DNA of 64,000 bases from an uncultured Bacilli bacterium. Lineage in GTDB: Bacteria; Bacillota_I; Bacilli_A; RF39; UBA660. The notes under the pieces are model-generated. The model saw only the letters and a list, made by a program, of their open reading frames with translations. It was not told the DNA's origin and searched no databases. A program made the translations under genes and the position numbers. Shown here one piece after another: positions 1 to 10,463 of this stretch (position 1 is the first letter of the stretch; each line of letters begins with the position of its first letter). Where the stretch lies: NCBI GenBank assembly GCA_947589735.1, contig CANQCR010000005.1:1-64000 (forward strand), read 5' to 3'.

Positions 1-540
1 AAATTTGCTAAGTTAAAAGAACTTGCTAAAAATACCATTGGTTACCATAATGATAATTCTGATTTACTAATTTCTACTTATGTTTCTCTTATTAACAACT
101 TTAATGATAAAATTGATCCAATTGATAAACAAATTTCAACAATTATCAAAGAACTAAATCCTAGAATGCTATCCATTCCTGGATTAGGTGAATTATCTGC
201 TGCTTCTATTTTATCTGAATATGGAGATATTTCTAATTTCTCTAGTCCAAATAAAATGTTAGCTTTTGCCGGCCTTGAACCTAGTATTATTGAATCTGGT
301 ACATTACAATCTAACGGCAAGATGGTTAAACATGGTTCTGGTCATCTTAGATATTCTATTATGAATACTGCAATGTCCATTTTAAGATATTCACCAACTT
401 TTTATGACTACTACCTTAAGAAACGTTCTGAAGGTAAATGTCATCGCGTTGCTTTATCTCATGTTTGTAAAAAACTTATTAGAGTTATTTACTCTCTTGA
501 GAAATACAACATGGATTTTGATCCGTCTTTATTGAAATAA
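1..540 (+). mobile_element. IS110-family transposase, C-terminal part (5' truncated by window edge)
   Basis: Frame 1 is open from base 1 (KFAKLKELAKNTIGYHND...) into ORF 166..540. It contains the typical Transposase_20 region: LSIPGLGELSAASILSEYGDISNFSSPNKMLAFAGLEPSIIESGT...KHGSGHLRYSIMNTA. Confidence 0.9.
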
Positions 541-742
541 TTGATTCCTCAATTTTTCAAAATTTCACTTTTGTGAAATCTTTTTGGCGTGGGTTTCTTT
601 CCAATTTATAACTTTCTATCAAAAATCTCTTGACTTCTAATAGTTAGTCACCTTCTTTAATATCTTGTCTCGTTATTTTCTTTTTATACTTTTAAAATAA
701 CGGATATTATGTTATAATTATTAAACTAAATGAGGTGATGAA

Positions 743-2368
743 ATGAAAGCAACATTTGTTTTTGGACACAAAAAACCCGATACGGATTCCGTTTGTAGCT
801 CAATTGCGCTCGCTTATTTAAAAAATCAGATGGGTGATAACGCTATTCCAAGAGTTATTGGTGAAATTAATAATGAAACAAAGTTTGTACTCGATTATTT
901 CAATGTTCCGGAACCTCATTATTTAAATGATGTTCGCTTACAAATAAAAGATTTAAACTATGGTAAAGGATTATATTGTAACGAAAATGTTTCTTTATAT
1001 TACATTATTGAATATTTAAAAGAAAATCATTTAAGTTCCATTCCGATTGTTGATGATCATCGTAAATATTTAGGTTTAGTTTCAATGAAAAATATTGCCA
1101 ATAGCCTAATCAGTTGGGATTATGATGTCCTAGATACTTCTTATGACAATATTATCAACACTTTAAATGGTGAAAGTATCCTTAAGTTTGATGATGAAAT
1201 AACTGATGGTTCTATTTTAGTAGCTTCATATCGCAGCACTACTTTTATCAAGAGTGTCGACATTGATGCGCATTCGGTTTTAATTGTTGGCGATAGACAT
1301 TCTATTATTGAGTTTGCTGTTAATAAAGGTGCAAAGTTAATCATTATTACCGGTAATAATCTTATTAAAGAAGAACACATTGAAATTGCAAGACGTAATC
1401 ACGTTAATATCATTAGAACGCCCCTTCGGACATTTAATGTCGTTAAAGTAATTGGTATGTGTAATTACGCTAAAACCTTACTTGAAAAAGAAAATGTATC
1501 TTATTTTAGCGAACTTGATTATGTTAGAGATTTTATTGATGAACATAATCGGTTACGCCATAAAGTATATCCTATTGTTAATCGTCATAATGATTGCCTT
1601 GGCGTTATTCAGCCATCCGATGTTAATAATAAAGTTCGAAAGAAAGTGTTCCTAGTTGATCATAATGAAAAAGAACAAAGTGTTGATGGCCTCGATGATG
1701 CAGAGATTGTTGGCATTGTTGATCATCATAAATTAGGAACCATCGGTACTTCACAACCAATTAACTTTCGAACGATGACGGTCGGTTGTACATCAACTAT
1801 TATTGCGCATTTATATAAGGAAAATCATATTGAAATACCAAAACACATCGCTGGGTTAATGTTATCAGCCATTGTCTCTGATACCTTATTATTTAAGTCG
1901 CCAACCACGAGTGATGAAGACATTAACACGGCTTACCGGTTAGCTAAAATAGCTAATATTGATATTCAAGAATACGCCTTAAAAATGTTTAAAGCCGGTT
2001 CTTCAATTAAAGGTAAAACAATGCAAGAAATATTATTTGCCGACTTTAAAGATTATAACGAGGGTGATTATAAACTTGGTATCGCACAAATTAATACCCT
2101 TAATATTGATGAAATTAAAGCTAGAGAAGATGAACTTATCGATGTTATTGAAAAAGAAGCTAGGTTACAAGACTTTGATATTTTAGCTTTCTTTATCACA
2201 GATATTATCAATGAAGCATCTTATTTATACTACTCTTTAAAAAGTAAAAATATCTTAGAAAAAGCTTTTCTTATTGATGAATTACATCAAGGTTATTATC
2301 TTGCTAATATTGTTTCCCGTAAGAAACAAATCTTACCTAATATTTTAAATATTATTGATGAAAAATAA
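743..2368 (+). CDS. ppaC: CBS-domain manganese-dependent inorganic pyrophosphatase (family II, DHH/DHHA2, with CBS-DRTGG-CBS insert)
   Basis: N-terminal FGHKKPDTDSVCSSIALAYL, central VGIVDHHKLG, CBS-like HLSSIPIVDDHRKYLGLVSMKNI, C-terminal DHHA2-like region. RBS GAGGTGATG before ATG. Confidence 0.87.
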   Translation: MKATFVFGHKKPDTDSVCSSIALAYLKNQMGDNAIPRVIGEINNETKFVLDYFNVPEPHYLNDVRLQIKDLNYGKGLYCNENVSLYYIIEYLKENHLSSIPIVDDHRKYLGLVSMKNIANSLISWDYDVLDTSYDNIINTLNGESILKFDDEITDGSILVASYRSTTFIKSVDIDAHSVLIVGDRHSIIEFAVNKGAKLIIITGNNLIKEEHIEIARRNHVNIIRTPLRTFNVVKVIGMCNYAKTLLEKENVSYFSELDYVRDFIDEHNRLRHKVYPIVNRHNDCLGVIQPSDVNNKVRKKVFLVDHNEKEQSVDGLDDAEIVGIVDHHKLGTIGTSQPINFRTMTVGCTSTIIAHLYKENHIEIPKHIAGLMLSAIVSDTLLFKSPTTSDEDINTAYRLAKIANIDIQEYALKMFKAGSSIKGKTMQEILFADFKDYNEGDYKLGIAQINTLNIDEIKAREDELIDVIEKEARLQDFDILAFFITDIINEASYLYYSLKSKNILEKAFLIDELHQGYYLANIVSRKKQILPNILNIIDEK

Positions 2369-2400
2369 AAGATATTCAAATAAGCTGAATATCTTTTTTT
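2367..2400. terminator. Bidirectional Rho-independent terminator between convergent ppaC and mfd
   Basis: AAAAGATATTC-aaataagct-GAATATCTTTT followed by T-run; A-run on the other side. Confidence 0.85.
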
Positions 2401-5400
2401 ATTTTTTAAGAGAAGCTTTGATTATTGCTAATAGGTCTAGTAAATAATAAATATAGTGTTTATCAAGATTAATTGTATCTAAGGTAATAATAAGTTCCTT
2501 GTTTTTCATACCAAACCTAAATTTGCGTGTTAAACTACATACTTCCATAAACAATTTATCACCATCAATGTTATCAGATATCAAAACAGGTAGCGTAATG
2601 GCAATAAAGTTTTTCGTTTGATTAACTTTTTTGATACCTAAATCAGAAGCTAGATGTTCAAATAATTCTTCATGCATATAAATAATAACATCTTCACTTA
2701 AAGTGCCAAAGCGATCTTCTAATTCTTCTTTAACCTTTTGAAGCCTTTCTTTAGAATCAATTTGATTAATCTTTTGATGAATTTCAATTTTAAGGTCCGT
2801 GGCATCAACATAAGCATCATCAATACTTGTTGCTACTTCAACTAGAGGTTGTGTTTCATTTACCTCTTCTTCTTGATGAGGAATACCTTTTAGTTTATCA
2901 ACCTCTTCATTTAACATTTTAAGGAATAATTCTACACCGACAGTATCGATAAAGCCTGCTTGTTCACTACCTAAAATGTCTCCTGCACCTCTTATAGATA
3001 AATCACGCATAGCAATGGCAAAACCACTACCTAATTCCGTAAACTCTTTTATGACATTTAATCTTTTTGTTGCCACATCAGTTAAAGAACGGCCTTTTTT
3101 ATACATTAAATAGCAATAAGCGATTTTATCACTACGACCTACCCGGCCTCTTATTTGGTATAACTGTGATAATCCAAAACGATCAGCATCCATAATAATT
3201 AAGGTGTTAACGCTTGGTATATCAATACCTGTTTCAATAATGGTCGTACAAAGTAAGATGTCATATTCGCCATTTTGAAATTGCATCATAACATCTTCTA
3301 GGTCATTTTTATTCATCTGTCCATGCGCACAGACAATCTTAGTTTCAGGAACTAAAGCACTTATCTCCCTTGCTTTCGATTCCATATCTTCAATATGATT
3401 ATAAAGAATAAAAACTTGTCCCTTACGCGATAATTCCTTATAAATCGCATCCTTTATAACTTGTTTATTTTCTTCTAAAACATAAGTTTGAACAGGGTAA
3501 CGATTGTTTGGTGGTGTTTCAATTAAAGATAAACTACGCACTCCCGCAATCGACATTTGTAAGGTTCTAGGAATTGGGGTTGCACTTAAAGTTAAAACAT
3601 CAATATTGGCTTTATATTGTTTAATTTTTTCTTTATGTTTAACGCCAAAACGTTGTTCTTCATCAATGATAAGTAATCCTAAAGATTTAAACTTAACATC
3701 ATCACTTAATAAACGATGCGTTCCAATTAATAAATCAATTTTACCTTCACTTAAACGTTTAATAATATCTTTTTGTCTTTTAGGAGAAATAAAGCGATTA
3801 ATAACCTCAATTTCAACATCAAAGCCCTTAAAACGTTCAATAGCGTTATTATAGTGTTGCGTTGATAAAATGGTTGTAGGACATAAGAAAGCAACTTGTT
3901 TACCTGATAAAATAGCTTTGAAGATAGCTCTAAACGCCACTTCGGTCTTACCATAACCAACATCGCCGCATAAAAGACGGTCCATTGGGGTACTTTTTTC
4001 CATATCATGTTTTACTTCTTCAATTACTCTTAATTGATCTGGCGTTTCATCATAGATGAAGTTCTTTTCAAATTCCAGCTGAACATCATCATCTTTTAAG
4101 AAAGCAAACCCTTTGGTACTTTCTCTTAAGGCGTATAGTTTTAGTAAATCACCAGCAATGTTTTCGATTTTAGCGCGAACCCGCATCTTCGTTTTTTGCC
4201 ATTCCGTACCCCCTAATTTATTTAGTTTAGGAATAGCGCCATCGCTAGCAGAATATTTTGTTATTAATTCTAGTCTTTCAACGGGAATATAAAGCCGGTC
4301 TCCACCCTTATATTCTAATTGTAAATAGTCTTTTTTAAGGCCATTTTTCGTTAAGGTTTTAATCCCACAATAAATACCAATACCATGGACATTATGGACA
4401 ATATAATCGCCTATTTCTAATTTATTGATATCTCTTACTTTTGTACCAATCTTAAAATTAGTTTTATATACAGCATTAACACTTTTCTTATTAAATAATT
4501 CTTTCTCACTGACAACGACATATTTACCGATAATGTAGCCGGATGTAATATTTTTAATAATGACATTTATTTTATTATCGACAATGGCATCTTCATTAGT
4601 AAAAATAACCTCATCATCATCTAAATCATTCAATAATTTATTAACTTTATAACGACTAGATAAACAGATTATAACTGTATCATTATTTTTTAAATATGTC
4701 TTTAAACGAGCTTTAATATCATTACTAGTACCCGTAAAATTATCTAACTCTGATACTTTATAAGTATAACTATCTTCTTTAGATACTCCATTATCAAACG
4801 TCATTAAATAATAAATATTGGGATATTTTATGAGCTCTAATTCACTCATATAACGGGTATTTTTAGGTAATTCATTAGAAATGGTATATTCCATCATTTC
4901 ATTTGTTAAAAGCTCATATGAGGCTAGAATAGAGGTATAATCATTGATATATATATCCCCACCATCAATATAATCAGCAATGGTAACAGGGTCTAGATAT
5001 TTAACAATATCCCGGTGAGGAAGATCTTCACTAATAGCTTCATCTATAACAAACTCAGTATTAGGAACAATTGTTACTTCATCTAACTTTTTAATTGTTA
5101 ACTGGGTATCAACATTAAACTCTCTAATACTGTCGATGGTATCGCCCCAATATTCAATCCGCACGGGATTATTACAATTTAATGGAAAAACATCTATAAC
5201 AAAACCCCGAGCAGCCATTTCTCCAGTTTTATTAACAATATTTTCTTTTGTATAACCTAAATTATATAGTTTTTGAACTAGTTTTTCTTGATCATAATCA
5301 TTATTAACCTTTAAATTGATAATACTATCAAAATAATTCTTTTTAGGTGGAAGGAAACGTAAAAAGCCCATTAAATTAGTTACAATAATTTTTTTAGATT

Positions 5401-5686
5401 CTTGTAATTGATTTAAAGTTTCCAAACGAGTAATTTTAAGTTCTGGTGAGATAGCTAAAGCTTCACTAGTTAAAAAATCATCCATTGGAAATAATAAGAT
5501 ATCTTCCGTATAATTAGCTAGAATTTGATAGAAATGATTAGCTTCATATAAGGAGTTAGTAAGGAAAATAACGGATTTTGAAGACACGCAAAAACGATTA
5601 AAAACATAAAGAGCTTTTAATTCATCAGTTAAACCAATAATGGTATGAGCTTCATTATCTTTTAATAAATCCTTAAAAAATGACAT
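2399..5686 (-). CDS. mfd: Transcription-repair coupling factor
   Basis: 1095 aa; IGDYIVHNVHGIGIYCGI, LLCGDVGYGKTEVAFRAIFKA, DEEQRFGV, LSATPIPRTLQMS, YQIRGRVGRS. Confidence 0.97.
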   Translation of the reverse strand: MSFFKDLLKDNEAHTIIGLTDELKALYVFNRFCVSSKSVIFLTNSLYEANHFYQILANYTEDILLFPMDDFLTSEALAISPELKITRLETLNQLQESKKIIVTNLMGFLRFLPPKKNYFDSIINLKVNNDYDQEKLVQKLYNLGYTKENIVNKTGEMAARGFVIDVFPLNCNNPVRIEYWGDTIDSIREFNVDTQLTIKKLDEVTIVPNTEFVIDEAISEDLPHRDIVKYLDPVTIADYIDGGDIYINDYTSILASYELLTNEMMEYTISNELPKNTRYMSELELIKYPNIYYLMTFDNGVSKEDSYTYKVSELDNFTGTSNDIKARLKTYLKNNDTVIICLSSRYKVNKLLNDLDDDEVIFTNEDAIVDNKINVIIKNITSGYIIGKYVVVSEKELFNKKSVNAVYKTNFKIGTKVRDINKLEIGDYIVHNVHGIGIYCGIKTLTKNGLKKDYLQLEYKGGDRLYIPVERLELITKYSASDGAIPKLNKLGGTEWQKTKMRVRAKIENIAGDLLKLYALRESTKGFAFLKDDDVQLEFEKNFIYDETPDQLRVIEEVKHDMEKSTPMDRLLCGDVGYGKTEVAFRAIFKAILSGKQVAFLCPTTILSTQHYNNAIERFKGFDVEIEVINRFISPKRQKDIIKRLSEGKIDLLIGTHRLLSDDVKFKSLGLLIIDEEQRFGVKHKEKIKQYKANIDVLTLSATPIPRTLQMSIAGVRSLSLIETPPNNRYPVQTYVLEENKQVIKDAIYKELSRKGQVFILYNHIEDMESKAREISALVPETKIVCAHGQMNKNDLEDVMMQFQNGEYDILLCTTIIETGIDIPSVNTLIIMDADRFGLSQLYQIRGRVGRSDKIAYCYLMYKKGRSLTDVATKRLNVIKEFTELGSGFAIAMRDLSIRGAGDILGSEQAGFIDTVGVELFLKMLNEEVDKLKGIPHQEEEVNETQPLVEVATSIDDAYVDATDLKIEIHQKINQIDSKERLQKVKEELEDRFGTLSEDVIIYMHEELFEHLASDLGIKKVNQTKNFIAITLPVLISDNIDGDKLFMEVCSLTRKFRFGMKNKELIITLDTINLDKHYIYYLLDLLAIIKASLKK

Positions 5687-5715
5687 TGAATCCTCCTTAA
5701 AAAGCTATTATGGCA

Positions 5716-6276
5716 TCATTTTTTATTATATTTGTTCATTAAATTATCGAAAGTTAAAGTTTGATAATCTTTAAAGATAGGAACAACCTGGTCAAGCACG
5801 GTATCAAGTTTAGCTTGTTCCTCTAAACTAAATTTACCCAAAACATAGTCCTTGGTGTCAAGACCTTTATCATTAGATATACCGATTTTCATTCTTTTAT
5901 AGTTATTGGTATTTAGATTTAAAGCAATATTTTTAAGACCATTATGTCCACCAGTCCCACCTTGATAACGAAGGCGAAAAGTACCGATTGGAGTATCAAG
6001 ATCATCATGAATAATAAAGATATCATTGATATCAATCTTAAAAAAATTGACAAAATCTCGGATAACCTCACCAGATAAATTCATATATTTACCTGGTTTT
6101 AAAAGGATATATTTCTCTCCCTCATAGATAGCTTCAGCATAGCTGCCACTAAACTTTGTCTTATTAAATGTTACACCTAAATAGTTAGCTATTTTATCAA
6201 GAGCCATAAAGCCAACATTATGACGGGTATGTTCATATTCTTTTCCGGGATTACCCAATCCTACTATTAATCTCAT
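5716..6276 (-). CDS. pth: Peptidyl-tRNA hydrolase
   Basis: MRLIVGLGNPGKEYEHTRHNVGFMALD...GKYMNLSGE...HDDLDTPIG...GGTGGHNGLKNI. Confidence 0.97.
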   Translation of the reverse strand: MRLIVGLGNPGKEYEHTRHNVGFMALDKIANYLGVTFNKTKFSGSYAEAIYEGEKYILLKPGKYMNLSGEVIRDFVNFFKIDINDIFIIHDDLDTPIGTFRLRYQGGTGGHNGLKNIALNLNTNNYKRMKIGISNDKGLDTKDYVLGKFSLEEQAKLDTVLDQVVPIFKDYQTLTFDNLMNKYNKK

Positions 6277-6281
6277 TATTA

Positions 6282-7127
6282 TCACTTTCCTTGATATTTA
6301 ATATATTCATCATATACTTCACTTTTTTTAAGATGCCGTTCTTTAGCAACTAATTTAATTGCATCTTTGCTATTATAGCCTTCATCTAAATATAAATTAA
6401 TGTGATCAATTAAAGACATCGTAAAAGTTTTAACCTCACTATTACCTTCTAAAACCACAACTAATTCCCCTTTAAAGGTGTAATTTGCTTTAATAATTTC
6501 TTCAATTGTTCCACGATAAACTTCTTCGTATTTTTTAGTTATTTCCCGGGAAATAGCTATTTTTCGATGTGGTCCAAAAACTTCCATAAAGTCCTTTAAT
6601 GTATCGTTGATACGATGGGGAGCTTCATAAAAAATAAGGGTTGCTTTTTCATCTTTTAAAGCTTCTAACTCCTTAAGACGAAGAGATGCCTTACTATTTA
6701 AGAAGCCATAAAACATAAAAGGTTTAGGATTAAGACCCGACATAATTAAAGCAGGAATTAAGGCATTAGCGCCTGGTAAGCCAACGACATTGTATCCTTC
6801 TTCTATAGCAAAACGAGCTAATTCGAATCCGGGATCACTTATAACAGGCGTTCCCCGGTCACTTACAAGACCGACATTAAGGCCATCACGTAAGTATTCT
6901 AATAATTTATCTTTATTAGTTACTTCGTTATGATCGTGATTAGATATCATTTTTTTAGAAATATCTAAATACTTTAAAAGTTTACCTGTTTCTCTTGTAT
7001 CTTCACAAAATAAAACATCAACTTCTTTTAATGTTTGAACACTCCGATAAGTCAAATCATCCATATTGCCAATCGGGGTGGGAATTAAATATAGTGTTGG
7101 TGTTTTATCATAACTTTTTTGCGACAT
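6282..7127 (-). CDS. rsmI: 16S rRNA (cytidine(1402)-2'-O)-methyltransferase
   Basis: LYLIPTPIGNMDDLTYRSVQTLKEVDVLFCEDTR...VSDRGTPVISDPG...LPGANALIPALIMSG. Confidence 0.96.
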   Translation of the reverse strand: MSQKSYDKTPTLYLIPTPIGNMDDLTYRSVQTLKEVDVLFCEDTRETGKLLKYLDISKKMISNHDHNEVTNKDKLLEYLRDGLNVGLVSDRGTPVISDPGFELARFAIEEGYNVVGLPGANALIPALIMSGLNPKPFMFYGFLNSKASLRLKELEALKDEKATLIFYEAPHRINDTLKDFMEVFGPHRKIAISREITKKYEEVYRGTIEEIIKANYTFKGELVVVLEGNSEVKTFTMSLIDHINLYLDEGYNSKDAIKLVAKERHLKKSEVYDEYIKYQGK

Positions 7128-7136
7128 TTAATCACC

Positions 7137-7862
7137 TCAATTATTTTCAAACATTTTTTTAATTTCATCGGTATATTCACCATTAGCTGTATGAGAATAT
7201 AATGGTGGATATATTTTAAGATCAGCCCGACCATTTTTACGTCCTTCAATCAAAAGAATATTAGCTTCAGAATCAGGATGTGGATAAACAAGGCGCATCC
7301 TTTTAGGTTCAATATTATTTTTCCGCATTAAAGTAATTATATCAATCAATCGATTAGGGCGATGAACTAGCGCAAGTGTGCCATTATTTGTAAGTAAATA
7401 TTTAGCAATCGTCATAATTTGTTCTAAAGTTAAAGCTTTTTCATGACGCGCTAAAGTCTTATAATCATTATCATTAACATTAGAGTCTTTTTGATACTTA
7501 AAAAAGGGCGGATTACACGTAATAAGATCAAAACTACAACTATCATACTTGCGGTAGACTTCATTAATATCGCCATTAATAAGCGTAATTTGCTTATCTA
7601 AATGATTCATTTTAACACTTTCACACCCTAAATCAAAAACATCTTTTTGAATTTCAACCCCGACGATATCAGCTTTTGTTTTTGTAGATAAAATAAGGGG
7701 TATCGGCGCATTACCACAACCGATATCCATTACCTTTTTAGTATCTTTAGTTAAACTTACAAAATTAGGAAGCAAGACTGAATCCAAAGAAAAATTAAAC
7801 ATATCTGTATCCTGAACGATATATAAGTCTTTATATCCTAATAAATAATTAGTTACTTTCAT
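7137..7862 (-). CDS. trmN6: tRNA1(Val) (adenine(37)-N6)-methyltransferase-like (YabB family)
   Basis: MDIGCGNAPIPLILSTKT SAM motif and LITCNPPFFK N6-methylase motif. Internal Met (7862) has RBS AAAGGACG. Confidence 0.85.
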   Translation of the reverse strand: MKVTNYLLGYKDLYIVQDTDMFNFSLDSVLLPNFVSLTKDTKKVMDIGCGNAPIPLILSTKTKADIVGVEIQKDVFDLGCESVKMNHLDKQITLINGDINEVYRKYDSCSFDLITCNPPFFKYQKDSNVNDNDYKTLARHEKALTLEQIMTIAKYLLTNNGTLALVHRPNRLIDIITLMRKNNIEPKRMRLVYPHPDSEANILLIEGRKNGRADLKIYPPLYSHTANGEYTDEIKKMFENN

Positions 7863-8646
7863 CTTCGTCCTTTTTAAACTCAACAATGCCTACATCAGGA
7901 ATATTTACTTTATAGGTTCTGGCTAAGACATCAACACTAATAACTTTGCCCTCACCTTTTTCGGTCTTAATTTTTTTATTCATTTGAGGCATACCTTTAC
8001 CACATTCTTTATAACATTCATTTTCATATTTTAAACAACATAATAAACGACCACAAATACCATTAATTTTCGATGGATTTAAAGCAATATTCTGGGTTTT
8101 AGCCATATTGATAGATATAGAATCAAAATCGTTCATAAACTTAGAACAGCATAATGGACAGCCACATTGACCATAGCCACCTGTCTCTTTAGCGCGATCC
8201 CTTACGCCAATTTGTCTTAATTCAATTCTTGTCTTATAAATATTAGCTAAATCTTTAGCTAAAGAACGAAAATCAATACGGTTATCGGCCATAAAACGGA
8301 AGAATAATTGACTCCGATTATGGGTAAATGATGCATCAATAATATACATATTTAAATTGTACTTTGAAGCTAATTCCCGAGCTTTAATAAGCGCCTTTCT
8401 AGCATCTTCAACATTCTTTTTATTTTTCTTTACGTCATCAGCCGTTGCCAGTCTTAAAATAGGATTTAATGGTGCGACTAAAGTATCTTCGCTAATTTCC
8501 CGAAGTTCCACCGCTACTGTTCCAAATTGTAAGCCTCGTTCGGTTTCAACAATGACATTATCACCTATTTTTAGACTTAAATCATTAGGTGAGAAATTAT
8601 ATACTTTACCTTTGTTTTTAAAGGTAATTCCTACTACTTTAAGCAT
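7849..8646 (-). CDS. ricT: PSP1-domain regulatory protein RicT/YaaT
   Basis: PSP1 core GQCGCPLCCSKF...GRLLCCLKYENECY; position between holB and yabB as in Bacillus. Internal Met with GAGGTG RBS preferred. Confidence 0.92.
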   Translation of the reverse strand: MLKVVGITFKNKGKVYNFSPNDLSLKIGDNVIVETERGLQFGTVAVELREISEDTLVAPLNPILRLATADDVKKNKKNVEDARKALIKARELASKYNLNMYIIDASFTHNRSQLFFRFMADNRIDFRSLAKDLANIYKTRIELRQIGVRDRAKETGGYGQCGCPLCCSKFMNDFDSISINMAKTQNIALNPSKINGICGRLLCCLKYENECYKECGKGMPQMNKKIKTEKGEGKVISVDVLARTYKVNIPDVGIVEFKKDEDESN

Positions 8647-8647
8647 T

Positions 8648-9598
8648 TTACACCTCACTTAGTAGAATAACTAATTTATCCATTAATAGATTAGCATTCA
8701 AATTATATTTTATATTTGTTTTTAAACTAGTTAAGATTTTTATCTTATTAGAAACTTTAACAACATCATTAAGTTTGGTAACTTCGTTAATTTGCGTTAG
8801 ATAGTCATCAAAATATTCTAAAGGCATGTCCAACAATTTATTTAAAACATCTTTATAATACAATACAAATAGTTCAAAAGCAACTGCTAACTTTTTACGA
8901 TCATTAAATGTTTCTAAAAAGCCTTTCGTCCGATAAACTAAAGCATCTTCTTTTCTTTTTTCTAAAAAAGATACATAACTTGTAACATCTTCAAGATATT
9001 TTAAACCGACATCACCAGTAAAGTTAGTATATGATTCGCTATCACTATATAGATAATTGCCAATTTTTTCAATCGTTGAACCATTTTTTATAACATTCTT
9101 TTTAAAGGATAAAATTTGGCAGCGTGAGACAATTGTATCTAATAGTTGATACATATTATCCGTAAGTAAAATAGCAATAATTCCTTCTGGTGGCTCTTCT
9201 AGAAACTTAAGAAGCGAATTAGCTGCTGATGCATTAAGTTTCTCGGCTTCCGATATAATATATATTCTTTTATTACCAGTTAAAGATTTATTGTTAAACT
9301 CTCGTTGTAATTCTTCTAATTGTTCTTTTTTAATCCATTCACCAATGGGTTTTATTAGTTTTATCTCTAAGGAATTGTTCGTTTCAATCTTATGACATTC
9401 TAGGCAATCATTACAGTTTTCATTGTTAGTATAATTATGAGGACACAACAAAAACTTAGCAAAAGCTAAGGCCATATCTAATCCTTTCGCATATCCATTT
9501 AATTCAAATAGATAGGCGTGGGAATATTTATCTTTGTTTATCGCATTTTTTAAAACACGATAAACAATCGGTTGTTCTTCTTTAAAATCATCCAACAT
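8648..9598 (-). CDS. holB: DNA polymerase III subunit delta'
   Basis: AAA+ clamp-loader features (KLNASAANSLLKFLEEPPEG, IVSRCQILSF, zinc-knuckle CPHNYTNNENCNDCLEC) and position. Confidence 0.9.
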   Translation of the reverse strand: MLDDFKEEQPIVYRVLKNAINKDKYSHAYLFELNGYAKGLDMALAFAKFLLCPHNYTNNENCNDCLECHKIETNNSLEIKLIKPIGEWIKKEQLEELQREFNNKSLTGNKRIYIISEAEKLNASAANSLLKFLEEPPEGIIAILLTDNMYQLLDTIVSRCQILSFKKNVIKNGSTIEKIGNYLYSDSESYTNFTGDVGLKYLEDVTSYVSFLEKRKEDALVYRTKGFLETFNDRKKLAVAFELFVLYYKDVLNKLLDMPLEYFDDYLTQINEVTKLNDVVKVSNKIKILTSLKTNIKYNLNANLLMDKLVILLSEV

Positions 9599-9625
9599 AT
9601 TACACCTACTATATCAAACATATGT

Positions 9626-9811
9626 TCAAAAACCAAACATCAGTAGCATTATTAAACTAAGTAATCCTGGTACGCCAAAGATACTAACATAACCAATTGT
9701 TAAAAAGTTAAGAGGTATCAAAAGATTAAGAGGCGAAGATAAAACATTATAACCATATATAAAAAGGGTCGCTACAAGTAGTCTTTTTATAATTTTAAAC
9801 ACTTTAGACAT
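9626..9811 (-). CDS. BofA-like pro-sigmaK-processing inhibitor family small membrane protein
   Basis: 61 aa, hydrophobic; PLNLLIPLNFLTIGYVSIFGVPGLLSLIML resembles the BofA tail; adjacent to recR as in B. subtilis. Confidence 0.7.
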   Translation of the reverse strand: MSKVFKIIKRLLVATLFIYGYNVLSSPLNLLIPLNFLTIGYVSIFGVPGLLSLIMLLMFGF

Positions 9812-9854
9812 ATCATCACCACTATAATAATATGTCTAAAGCGTTTATTAAGAA

Positions 9855-10463
9855 CTAGTTATCATCAATAACTTGCTTACGATTTTCTAAAGCTAATTCA
9901 AGGGTTAAGGAATCAACATAGTCGATTTCTGTACCAAGTGGAACCCCATGCGCTATTTTAGATACTAAAACATCGGTATCACGTAATATTTTTGATATGT
10001 ATAGTGACGTTGTCTCCCCTTCAATGCTTGGTTTAACAGCGAGAATAACTTCTTTTATCTTTTCTTTTTTTATGCGATCAATTAATTTATCTAAATTGAT
10101 ATCTTCAGGATTAATACCATCTAATGGTGAGATTAAACCAGAAATGACGTGATAATAACCATTATATGTGCCAATTTTTTCAAATAAGGCAATACTTTTA
10201 GGATCTTCAACAACACATAATAAACTAGCATCCCGATTCTTGTCTTTGCATATTTCGCATAGATCATCTTCAGCTAAATTATTACACCTTGAGCACCTTT
10301 TAACTTTCGTTTTTGTATCACTAATGGACTTAGAGAATTGTTTTATAACGTCTTCATCTAAATCAAGGGTAGCTAAGGCATAGCGTTCAGCTGTTTTCTC
10401 ACCAATGCCAGGTAATTTTTTAAAGCATTCAATTAAGTTTTGAATAGTGTGAGGATAATGCAT
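9855..10463 (-). CDS. recR: Recombination protein RecR
   Basis: LPGIGEKTAERYAL, CSRCNNLAEDDLCEIC zinc finger, Toprim VVEDPKSIALFEK. Confidence 0.97.
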   Translation of the reverse strand: MHYPHTIQNLIECFKKLPGIGEKTAERYALATLDLDEDVIKQFSKSISDTKTKVKRCSRCNNLAEDDLCEICKDKNRDASLLCVVEDPKSIALFEKIGTYNGYYHVISGLISPLDGINPEDINLDKLIDRIKKEKIKEVILAVKPSIEGETTSLYISKILRDTDVLVSKIAHGVPLGTEIDYVDSLTLELALENRKQVIDDN

